Assembly: GCA_026387255.1 (NCBI GenBank)
Contig: JAPLMA010000059.1
Location: 1 to 26,064 of the forward strand
From: Candidatus Omnitrophota bacterium
GTDB lineage: Bacteria; Omnitrophota; Gorgyraeia; Gygaellales; Profunditerraquicolaceae
Reading direction: 5' to 3'
DNA: 26,064 bases
Shown: positions 5,713-12,983 of the stretch, one piece after another
Numbering within the stretch: position 1 is the first letter of the stretch
How the letters are laid out: the number at the start of each line of letters is the position of its first letter
Notes under the pieces: model-generated
What the model saw: only the letters and a program-made list of their open reading frames with translations
What the model was told of the DNA's origin: nothing
Database searches by the model: none
Made by a program: the position numbers and the translations under genes

Positions 5713-7338
5713 TTAATGCTTAGTTTTATATAACTGCTGGCGCTGCTCTTTAATCTGCTGATTAGATAAATATTCATCAAAGGTAGTACTGATACGATCG
5801 ATATACCCTAAGTGAGTAATTTCAATAATGCGGTTGGCTACTGTCTGAACTAACTCATGGTCATGAGAAGAAAAGAGAATCGTTCCTGAAAACTTATCCA
5901 AGCCACGGTTTAAAGCGGTAATCGACTCTAAATCCAAGTGATTAGTCGGTTCATCTAAGATCAATACATTGGGCTGAGTAACCATCATCCGGGCAAACAT
6001 GCAACGCGCTTTCTCCCCACCCGATAAAACATTTACCGATTTTAATGATTCTTCACCAGAAAAAAGCATGCGGCCTAAAAAAGCATGAATAAACTCATTT
6101 TCAGTGTTGGCTGAAAATTGCCTGAGCCAATCCGCTACGCTTGCCGATGAATTAAAAAATACGGAGTTGTCCCTGGGATAATACGCCCTGCGGGTAGAAA
6201 CACCCCATTTAAATGTTCCGCTATCAGCGCTAGATTGATTCATTAAAATTTCAAAAATCATAGTCTTGGTCAAATCATTAGGCCCCACAAAAGCTACCTT
6301 ATCCCCTTTATGAATGGTAATATTTAGCCGTTCAAACACAACTGCTGAATCCAGTTTTTTAGATAAATTATTTATACTTAAGAGATCATTACCCGCCTCG
6401 CGCTCCGGTTCAAAATTTATATAAGGATATTTACGCGAAGAGGGCCCGATATCATCTAAAGTAAGTTTTTCCAGGATCTTCTTACGGCTGGTTGCCTGGC
6501 GCGCTTTAGAAGCATTATTGGCAAAACGCATGATAAAATCTTTTAAATCTTTACGCTGTTCTTCGATTTTTTTATTGGATTCGCTACGCTGACGGGCAGC
6601 CAATTGGCTAGCCTCTGACCAAAAAGTATAATTACCCGGATAAAGCCGGATCTTACAATAATCAATATCCGCAATATGGGTGCAGACTTTATCCAGAAAA
6701 TGCCGGTCATGCGAGACTACAATCGCCGTATTCTGAAATTCGCAGAGAAACTCTTCCAACCACATGCACGACTCCACATCTAAATGGTTAGTTGGTTCAT
6801 CCAAAAGCAAAATATCCGGATTTCCGAATAATGCCTGCGCTAATAATACGCGCACTTTTTGCCCGGCTTCCAGTTGAGTCATTCGCACGCTATGCAGCAA
6901 TTCCTCAATACCCAAATCACTTAACAGTTTAGCCGCATCCGACTCCGCGTTCCACCCTCCTAACTCACTAAACTCTTCCTCAAGTTTTGAGGCGTGCATT
7001 CCATCCTCATCGGTAAAAGGAGTTTTGGCATAAATCGCCTCCTTTTCCGATATGATTTCATAAAGCCGTTTGTGCCCCATAATTACCGTAGTTAAAACAG
7101 TATACTGGTCAAAAGTAAACTGATCCTGTTTTAAAACAGAAAGACGTTTACCTACAGGTATAGTCACTTCTCCGGCAGAAGATTCAATCTCTCCGGAAAG
7201 AATCTTTAAAAAAGTAGATTTACCTGAGCCATTGGCGCCGATTAAGCCATAGCAATTGCCAGGAGAAAAAACAATATTTACTTTAGTAAAAAGTTTGCGC
7301 TGCCCAAATTCTAAAGATACATTACTTACGGAGATCAT
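5713..7338 (-). CDS. ABC-F family ATP-binding protein (YbiT-like)
   Basis: This 541-residue protein has two ABC ATPase domains joined by a charged linker and no membrane segments, as in ABC-F translation factors. Domain 1 has Walker A GANGSGKST (about 34-42), the degenerate signature LEAGQK, and Walker B ILLLDEPTNHLD. The linker is basic (FIMRFANNASKARQATSRKK). Domain 2 has a degenerate Walker A (GPNDLTKT) but intact LSGGEKAR and LILDEPTNHLD. Such a weakened second Walker A and altered first signature are known in YbiT-type members, so I do not read this as a pseudogene. ABC-F proteins bind the ribosomal E site and relieve stalling. Downstream, 17 bp away, is the flavoprotein gene. Confidence 0.9.
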   Translation of the reverse strand: MISVSNVSLEFGQRKLFTKVNIVFSPGNCYGLIGANGSGKSTFLKILSGEIESSAGEVTIPVGKRLSVLKQDQFTFDQYTVLTTVIMGHKRLYEIISEKEAIYAKTPFTDEDGMHASKLEEEFSELGGWNAESDAAKLLSDLGIEELLHSVRMTQLEAGQKVRVLLAQALFGNPDILLLDEPTNHLDVESCMWLEEFLCEFQNTAIVVSHDRHFLDKVCTHIADIDYCKIRLYPGNYTFWSEASQLAARQRSESNKKIEEQRKDLKDFIMRFANNASKARQATSRKKILEKLTLDDIGPSSRKYPYINFEPEREAGNDLLSINNLSKKLDSAVVFERLNITIHKGDKVAFVGPNDLTKTMIFEILMNQSSADSGTFKWGVSTRRAYYPRDNSVFFNSSASVADWLRQFSANTENEFIHAFLGRMLFSGEESLKSVNVLSGGEKARCMFARMMVTQPNVLILDEPTNHLDLESITALNRGLDKFSGTILFSSHDHELVQTVANRIIEITHLGYIDRISTTFDEYLSNQQIKEQRQQLYKTKH

Positions 7339-7438
7339 AATTTAACTCTTGATTTAAATCAGTATTAAACGATTTATTTGGGAAGATTGCTTAGGATAAA
7401 ACTACTACTAAATATTCGCCAGAATGGCACTATTAGTT

Positions 7439-7837
7439 TTAAAATTTATAAATTAACTTCCAATAATCTGTATATTCAGCTTCTGATATTTTGCCGTCCT
7501 GATTTTTATCCATTTGTTTGAAATACTCATTAAATTGCGAGCTGGATTCATCCTGGGTAATTTTGCCATCCTGATTTTTATCCGCTAGCTTATACATACC
7601 AGTCTGATCAGCCTCCAGCTCCTCTGAATTAATATCCTTGCTTTTATCCTTATCTAGCTCTTGGAATGTTTGAGCCTGATAAGCTTGCATCTCACTAGAA
7701 GTAACAAAACCATCCTGATTAATGTCCATTTTTTGAAACTCTGTGTTCATTCCCTGCATGTCAAGCGGCTGGGCAAAAAGATGCCTACTGCCAAGCAAAA
7801 CTATAGCCATAATCATAATCCTAAATAGATTAAGCAT
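7439..7837 (-). CDS. secreted four-EF-hand calcium-binding protein
   Basis: The product is a signal-peptide protein (LFRIMIMAIVLLGSRHLFAQ) of about 132 residues. It carries four EF-hand loops: DINQDGFVTSSE, DKDKSKDINSEE, DKNQDGKITQDE and DKNQDGKISEAE. Loops 1, 3 and 4 keep the canonical D-x-[N/D]-x-D-G-x-I/V-x-x-x-E. Loop 2 lacks the central Gly. It should bind Ca2+ outside the cytoplasm. I chose ATG at 7837 because the earlier in-frame ATG at 7852 lies in the Shine-Dalgarno itself (ATGAAAGGAG). A promoter (7862-7891) overlapping the upstream stop suggests separate transcription from the Ehr operon. Confidence 0.87.
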   Translation of the reverse strand: MLNLFRIMIMAIVLLGSRHLFAQPLDMQGMNTEFQKMDINQDGFVTSSEMQAYQAQTFQELDKDKSKDINSEELEADQTGMYKLADKNQDGKITQDESSSQFNEYFKQMDKNQDGKISEAEYTDYWKLIYKF

Positions 7838-7861
7838 CATTACTCCTTTCATTTATAGAAT

Positions 7862-7891
7862 ATTATAACATAACTGCTATTGTATTAACAA
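7862..7891 (-). promoter_or_regulatory. promoter of EF-hand gene (TTGTTA, 18 bp, TATAAT)
   Basis: On the minus strand TTGTTA (7891-7886) and TATAAT (7867-7862) are 18 bp apart. The -35 box overlaps the stop codon of the NuoB-like gene. The expected transcription start, near 7855, leaves an 18-base leader carrying AAAGGAG before the ATG at 7837. Confidence 0.6.
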
Positions 7892-8409
7892 ACAAATTCA
7901 TTTCCATGTAGAAACTTTAATAATGCCTGAATAATATCAAGCGGGCTTGGCGGGCATCCCGGAATATGCAATGCTACCGGCAATATATTTTTTACTGCTC
8001 CATGGACATAATAAGAACCTTTAAACAATCCTCCATCTAAAGCACAATCTCCACAGGTAATCACAAATTTTGGCTCCGGCATAGCTTGATAAGTCTTTTT
8101 TAAAGCTAAAAGCATATTTCTAGATACTGGCCCGGTGACTAAAAGCGCGTCTGCATGACGCGGTGAAGCGACGAAATTTACACCAAATCTCTGCAAATCA
8201 TAAATCGGGTTATTCGCGGAAATGATTTCCGATTCACAGGCTCCGCAAGAACCTGTATCCACTTCGCGTATATGCAAAGACCGGCTAAATCTTTTTTGAA
8301 TTAGAGATTTCAATTCCCGACCAACCGATTCTATTTCTTTTGCTGGGCTCGCAACAATATGTTTAGTCACGATCCCTTTTAAAATCCTGTTTTTCAGTAA
8401 ATAGATCAT
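7885..8409 (-). CDS. Ehr/group 4 hydrogenase-like small subunit (NuoB-like), EhrS
   Basis: This 174-residue subunit has the four cysteines that hold the proximal [4Fe-4S] cluster: GSCGAC (two), TCGDCALDGG (the ligand is the Cys before ALDGG) and PGCPPSP. It is homologous to NuoB, HycG and HyfI and would sit between the large subunit and the membrane arm, relaying electrons. The N-terminal ~45 residues are basic and helical, likely contacting the membrane subunits. It is the last gene of the six-gene operon, three bases after the large subunit stop. The cluster ligands are complete, in contrast to the degraded Ni-Fe site of its partner, so electron transfer is probably preserved. Confidence 0.88.
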   Translation of the reverse strand: MIYLLKNRILKGIVTKHIVASPAKEIESVGRELKSLIQKRFSRSLHIREVDTGSCGACESEIISANNPIYDLQRFGVNFVASPRHADALLVTGPVSRNMLLALKKTYQAMPEPKFVITCGDCALDGGLFKGSYYVHGAVKNILPVALHIPGCPPSPLDIIQALLKFLHGNEFVC

Positions 8410-8412
8410 AAT

Positions 8413-9996
8413 TTATAAGTCATTACCTGAATATGACAAATTAAAACTTTTATTACACACCGGAAAATCCGGGATAATATTTCCCAATACTGCATACGAA
8501 AGACCCTGCCAATTGTGGCTTGAAGGATCCACCAGCTTGCATCTGGCGATTACACCATGAGCATCTGTTTTAAGCCAACACAAAACCGGCCCCCTGGCCC
8601 CTTCAACGTAACCCAACGCGCTTTCCTGTTTTAATACCGAATTAACTTGCATATCTCGGCTCCCGGAAAGCTTTATGGTAAATTCCTCAATCAACCGGCA
8701 TGATTCAACAAATTCAGAAAATCTCAACTCTAACCTTGAGAGGACATCCCCAGCTTCTTGTGTCATCATTTTAAATTTAGCTTGGCTGTAGACTCCGGGG
8801 AAATATTTTCTTAAATCCGTAGGAATACCCGATGCGCGCGCCACCAGGCCAACCACGCCTAAATCCTGAGCAGTCTTTTTGATCAAAACACCAGTAGTAT
8901 CAACTCTATCCATAAAAGAAACACTAGAATTTAACATTTTAACTAACGCGTTGAAATCTTTTTTTATTTTCTTAAGAGCATCAAAAAGTATTAGCTTCTT
9001 AGCATCATCAATATCTCCAGAAACCCCTCCGATAACATTAACATTTTTAAGGTACCGGCTAGCGGTAAGCTTTTCGTTTAATTGTAGGATTGTTTCCTTG
9101 ATCACTGAGGCATAGGCAGCCGGAAAACTAAAACCCACATCCAAAGCTATACCGCCAATATCACTGACGTGATTATACATGCGCTCAAGTTCCAGATAAA
9201 TACCCCTTAAATATGCTGCTTTCTGGGGTATGGATATTCCAGAAATTTTTTCCGCAGCTGTAGCAAAAGCAACGCTATAGGCAAAAGCCGAATCCCCGCA
9301 AATACACTCGCTAAGCCGTAGCGCATCAAAACAAGTTTTACCTTCAAAAAGCTTCTCCACCCCACGATGCGCAAATCCCAGCCTAAGTTCCAAATTTACA
9401 ATCGGCTCTCCCGCAACGCTAAAACGAAAATGGCCCGGGCCGATAATTCCGGCATGCACCGGGCCAACCGGAACTTCAAATATACCCCCACCTTCTACTC
9501 TATTAAATTTATATTCGCTTAAATTCCCATTTACCATTCCTTTAAAATCATTACGCAAAGGAAAGTTCCCCTGCGGCCAAACCTCATCGTGCAAATTCAT
9601 GCGCCTTAAATCCGGGTTACCTTTAGGCTGAATACCAAACATCTCCTGAATTTCACGTTCAAAAATGGCAGCTGAATGTATGCTTTTAGCCAATGAATCA
9701 AAATATGGATTTTCCTGTGGAATATCCATATTCAAAATTATCCACTGCCTCTGCTTCAAGTTCACAAACACAGCATTAAGCGTAAATACACCCGTTAACT
9801 TACGCTCATCAACTGCAAAAAGCATCATTACCGGAGAAGGAAGTATTTTATGTAACACCATAGATGTATCCTTAAAAGCCTCCGGACTGACTTTTATAAA
9901 GATTTCATCCGGATAATGCTGCGACACTGCCAGCGCGCTAAAATCCGGTAAACTCTTCTTTATACTAGAAATAACTTCTGGACAATCCATATCCAT
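8413..9996 (-). CDS. Ehr/group 4 hydrogenase-like large subunit (NuoC-NuoD fusion), EhrL, lacking Ni-Fe ligands
   Basis: The 527-residue product fuses a NuoC-like domain (residues ~1-150; EREIQEMFGI at 113-122, WPQGNFPLRNDF at 140-151) to a NuoD/HyfG-like domain. GPVHAGIIGPGHFRFSVAGE and LGFAHRGVEKL are typical of the family. The usual first Ni-Fe motif CGxC..H reads CGDSAFAY (Cys233 kept, second Cys is Ser236, His is Tyr240). The C-terminal DPCxxC reads NLSYSG (519-524). Three of four Ni ligands are therefore missing and hydrogen chemistry is unlikely. The start may be ATG 9996 or ATG 9990; the latter has better spacing from AAGGGG. It overlaps the NuoN-like gene by about 30 bases. Confidence 0.88.
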   Translation of the reverse strand: MDMDCPEVISSIKKSLPDFSALAVSQHYPDEIFIKVSPEAFKDTSMVLHKILPSPVMMLFAVDERKLTGVFTLNAVFVNLKQRQWIILNMDIPQENPYFDSLAKSIHSAAIFEREIQEMFGIQPKGNPDLRRMNLHDEVWPQGNFPLRNDFKGMVNGNLSEYKFNRVEGGGIFEVPVGPVHAGIIGPGHFRFSVAGEPIVNLELRLGFAHRGVEKLFEGKTCFDALRLSECICGDSAFAYSVAFATAAEKISGISIPQKAAYLRGIYLELERMYNHVSDIGGIALDVGFSFPAAYASVIKETILQLNEKLTASRYLKNVNVIGGVSGDIDDAKKLILFDALKKIKKDFNALVKMLNSSVSFMDRVDTTGVLIKKTAQDLGVVGLVARASGIPTDLRKYFPGVYSQAKFKMMTQEAGDVLSRLELRFSEFVESCRLIEEFTIKLSGSRDMQVNSVLKQESALGYVEGARGPVLCWLKTDAHGVIARCKLVDPSSHNWQGLSYAVLGNIIPDFPVCNKSFNLSYSGNDL

Positions 9997-11417
9997 TCCC
10001 CTTTTATAAACACAAGCGTAAATCCGGTTATACAGATCAACAAACCTAAAAACAAAAACGCAAGCTTTCCGGTTAACGGTTCAGTAGTCTTAACCATCCC
10101 CTTAGGCATATTACCAAAAAGTATTTTCCCAAAGTGATTGATGAACGCTCCAAAAATAACAGCCAGAAACAATAACAATATTACAGCAATCAGATAAGCT
10201 CCCTTGGTAAAAGCAGCAATAATAATCATCATCTCGCTAACAAATACAGAAAAGGGCGGAAAACCCGTAAGCGCAAATACCCCTAAAAACATCATCATGC
10301 CAGTAAAGGGAAGCACCTTAATCACACCTTGTATTGCATTCATATTATGTTTCCTGTAAGTACTAACAATATTCCCCGCCCCAAAGAACATAAAAGATTT
10401 TGTCACCGCATGGTTAAAGACATGCAGCAGGGCACCTGCGCAAGCTAACGGCGTACCCAAACCAAAACCAATAGAAATTATCCCGATATGTTCAATGCTG
10501 CTATATGCCAGCAAGCGTTTTAAATCTTTCTGGACTAAAATAAAACCACTTGAGACGATCAAGGAAATTATTCCTAAAAGAATCATTAAATGCGCAAAAT
10601 ACGCAAAACCCACACCTTTAATTATGATAATCCCAAATCTTAAAATCGCGTAAATTGCAGTTTTTAATAAAACTCCCGATAAAAGCGCGCTGATTGGGGC
10701 CACCGCTTGACTGTGCGCATCCGGTAACCAGGTATGCATAGGCGCCAGGCCGGCCTTTGTTCCGTAGCCGACTAAAATAAAAATAAAAGCTATCTTTAAA
10801 ATATTTTTATCCAAGATATGCGCAACCGGCACCATATCCGACCAATTCAGACTCCTGGAAAGCCCGGAAATTGAAAAAGCGTAGGAAAAAAGAATTGTAC
10901 CTAGAAGCGCAAAGGTTATTCCCACTGAACAAATAATTATATACTTCCAAGCAGCTTCCACCGACTCCTTTTTATTGTAAAATCCTACCAAAAACGCTGA
11001 AACAAGCGTAGTCATTTCAATGGACACCCAAAGCATCCCCAAATTATTCACTGCCGGAACAAAAAACATTGAACAGCAAAATAAATTAAAAAGTAAATAA
11101 TAAGTCCTAGCTTTCTTCTCAGAAATAGCCCCAATATTAATATCCTTTTTTATATATCCGACCGAATATAACGCCGAAGCAAAAACAACTACGGCGATCA
11201 CAAAAATAAAGAATGCGCTTAAGGCATCCAGGCAAATAAACCCTAAAAACGATTCTTTAATCCCGCTTAAAGCTATTTGCTTAAGAAGAATTACGCTCAA
11301 AAATAAAACCAGCAAATAACCCAGGCAATTGATTATACCTAAAAATCGCTGATTTCTAATCAACAAACAGGTCAGAGCCAGCAATAACGGGATCCCTAAA
11401 ATAAAAAATATTTCCAT
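9960..11417 (-). CDS. Ehr antiporter-like membrane subunit (NuoN/HyfF-like), EhrD
   Basis: The 485-residue, roughly 14-helix protein belongs to the Mrp/NuoLMN proton-pumping family. It has the key membrane glutamate in LWVSIEMTTLVSAFLVGFY, the lysine in GYGTKAGLAPMHTWLPDAHS, and the second lysine in GVLLKTAIYAILR. It also has KRLLAYSSIEHIGII and LTGFPPFSVFVSE. These residues form the ion channel in complex I. As in Hyf, it pairs with the longer NuoL-like subunit of the same operon. ATG at 11417 follows AAAGGA, a few bases after the HyfE-like stop. The C-terminus overlaps the start of the large subunit gene. Confidence 0.9.
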   Translation of the reverse strand: MEIFFILGIPLLLALTCLLIRNQRFLGIINCLGYLLVLFLSVILLKQIALSGIKESFLGFICLDALSAFFIFVIAVVVFASALYSVGYIKKDINIGAISEKKARTYYLLFNLFCCSMFFVPAVNNLGMLWVSIEMTTLVSAFLVGFYNKKESVEAAWKYIIICSVGITFALLGTILFSYAFSISGLSRSLNWSDMVPVAHILDKNILKIAFIFILVGYGTKAGLAPMHTWLPDAHSQAVAPISALLSGVLLKTAIYAILRFGIIIIKGVGFAYFAHLMILLGIISLIVSSGFILVQKDLKRLLAYSSIEHIGIISIGFGLGTPLACAGALLHVFNHAVTKSFMFFGAGNIVSTYRKHNMNAIQGVIKVLPFTGMMMFLGVFALTGFPPFSVFVSEMMIIIAAFTKGAYLIAVILLLFLAVIFGAFINHFGKILFGNMPKGMVKTTEPLTGKLAFLFLGLLICITGFTLVFIKGEWIWIVQKLFLV

Positions 11418-11421
11418 TAAA

Positions 11422-12057
11422 TTATCCTTTTAAACGTGAAAGTTTATTCACGTCAATATGCGTAAAAAACTTGTTAATTCGATAAACAAAAAAACCCATA
11501 ATTAGAACACTTACAAATACATCAAAGAATACGGCGATTTCAACAAAAAACGGCATCCCCCCGGAAACCATTGCGGCCAGCAAAAAAATGCCATTCTCCA
11601 TTACTAATAACCCGATAATCTGCGCAAGCGCAGTCATTCTAAAGATCATCAAAAATATACCCGCCAGTACCACAAAAAAAGCCACTGCCAGCAGAATAAC
11701 CCTGACGGCATCAGTCTGGCCGATTAAATGCGTGCTAAAAACCCAGGATAAATAAGTAAACCCTAAGGCCCAGATTAAAGACAACTGTGGATTAATAAAT
11801 AGCCCCAAATCTTCAGAAGCTTTTATCTTTTTTATAGTCCGATATAACAACTGCGGAATAAAAACTATTTTTAAAATAAAGAGTAACCCCGCCACCACAT
11901 ACAAATCCAGCTGGTGTTCACGCAACGCAATAATCAGCGTAACCAGAAAAAGACAAAACGATTGATAACGAAAACTTCTAATTAAAGCCGGCGTTCTTTT
12001 GGCAATAACCATAAGGTATGTCGAAACCAAAACTGTAAATAAGATTACCGCCTGCAT
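11422..12057 (-). CDS. Ehr membrane subunit, HyfE-like, EhrC
   Basis: This protein of about 211 residues has some six predicted membrane helices and few polar residues. It corresponds to HyfE, a NuoK-related subunit of hydrogenase-4-type complexes. The conserved pair GLLVMENGIFLLA carries a membrane glutamate. I chose ATG at 12057, one base after the NuoH-like stop, with GGGAG just upstream; a longer frame from 12111 would overlap the preceding gene by over 50 bases and starts with a non-membrane stretch. It completes the membrane arm between the NuoH-like anchor and the antiporter-like subunit. Confidence 0.85.
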   Translation of the reverse strand: MQAVILFTVLVSTYLMVIAKRTPALIRSFRYQSFCLFLVTLIIALREHQLDLYVVAGLLFILKIVFIPQLLYRTIKKIKASEDLGLFINPQLSLIWALGFTYLSWVFSTHLIGQTDAVRVILLAVAFFVVLAGIFLMIFRMTALAQIIGLLVMENGIFLLAAMVSGGMPFFVEIAVFFDVFVSVLIMGFFVYRINKFFTHIDVNKLSRLKG

Positions 12058-12058
12058 G

Positions 12059-12982
12059 TTAAGCTCCCAAAATCGCGCAAATACTTGCGATAATCCCCAA
12101 CACAAAAGCAAATCCTAAAAAATCCGCTACCCTAAATAACCGCATCTTGGCAACCGAAACCTCGACTATTGCCATAGTGATAACGATAATAAGTATTCTT
12201 GCCAAATACCATAGGCCCCAAGAGAATAGTCCTTTTAAATTTACTAAACTTAAAGTTGTAATTGGGAAAATAATTTGGGCGATCAGGAAAAACCAGATCA
12301 TTTGCTTTACCTGCGCAGCCAGCTCGATTAAAGCCAGCGAGGCGCCGGAATATTCCAGCGCCATCGCCTCATGCACCATCGTCAACTCCAGGTGTGTTTC
12401 CTGGTTATCTACCGGAACCCGTGATGTTTCTGCGATCACCACTAAAAACAATGCGCTTGCCCCAACCAGCGAAGAAACAGATACCGCGTGCATGCCGCTA
12501 AAAACAGAAAGATTTGTTGACCCGAATTGTAAAAATACGGAAAATACCACCAGACAAAGAGCCGGCTCCACTAAGCTGGCAATAAACATCTCTCGGGACG
12601 ACCCCATTCCGCCAAAAGAACTTCCGGTATCCAGTGCTGCCAAAGCAAGAAAAAAACGGCCTAAAGCAAAAATAAAAATAATGGCGATGAAATCACCCAT
12701 ACGATACAAAGGGTTTGAAAAGATAAACACCGGTACGAGTAAGGCAACAGTGAGAGTCGAAGAAATCAGAATAAAAGGCGTAACTCTGAATATCCAAGAA
12801 GCGGTTTCAGAAACAACCTGTATTTTAGAAAAAAGCTTTATGAGATTGTAATAAGGTTGAAAAATGCTTTGACCTTTACGCATCCTTAAACTATTCTTGA
12901 TCTTAGTAATCAATCCGCTTAAAAACGGAGCGACCACAATAAAAAAAATCAATTGTAAAAAGAATAAAGTAATTTTGTTCAT
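12059..12982 (-). CDS. Ehr membrane anchor subunit (NuoH/HyfC-like), EhrB
   Basis: The 307-residue integral membrane protein matches NuoH, HyfC and HycD. Recognisable stretches are KGQSIFQPYYNLIKLF in the first loop, LDTGSSFGGMGSSRE, and the highly conserved cytoplasmic loop AETSRVPVDNQETHLELTMVHEAM with its acidic residues. This subunit anchors the hydrophilic arm and links redox chemistry to ion pumping. Start ATG at 12982 follows the NuoL-like stop by one base (TAA G ATG), so the operon is tightly coupled. Confidence 0.92.
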   Translation of the reverse strand: MNKITLFFLQLIFFIVVAPFLSGLITKIKNSLRMRKGQSIFQPYYNLIKLFSKIQVVSETASWIFRVTPFILISSTLTVALLVPVFIFSNPLYRMGDFIAIIFIFALGRFFLALAALDTGSSFGGMGSSREMFIASLVEPALCLVVFSVFLQFGSTNLSVFSGMHAVSVSSLVGASALFLVVIAETSRVPVDNQETHLELTMVHEAMALEYSGASLALIELAAQVKQMIWFFLIAQIIFPITTLSLVNLKGLFSWGLWYLARILIIVITMAIVEVSVAKMRLFRVADFLGFAFVLGIIASICAILGA

Positions 12983-12983
12983 C

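Noticed and set aside
5713..7338. Degenerate Walker A and signature motifs as signs of a dead ABC ATPase
   Set aside because: The same changes are usual in YbiT-type ABC-F proteins, so the gene is probably functional.
8413..9996. Call of an active [NiFe] hydrogenase
   Set aside because: The Ni-Fe ligand motifs are replaced; only the fold and the proximal cluster subunit are retained.
12147..12851. A 234-codon open frame on the plus strand
   Set aside because: It lies wholly antisense to the well-conserved NuoH-like gene; its product is Ser/Thr/Lys-rich with no recognisable domain.
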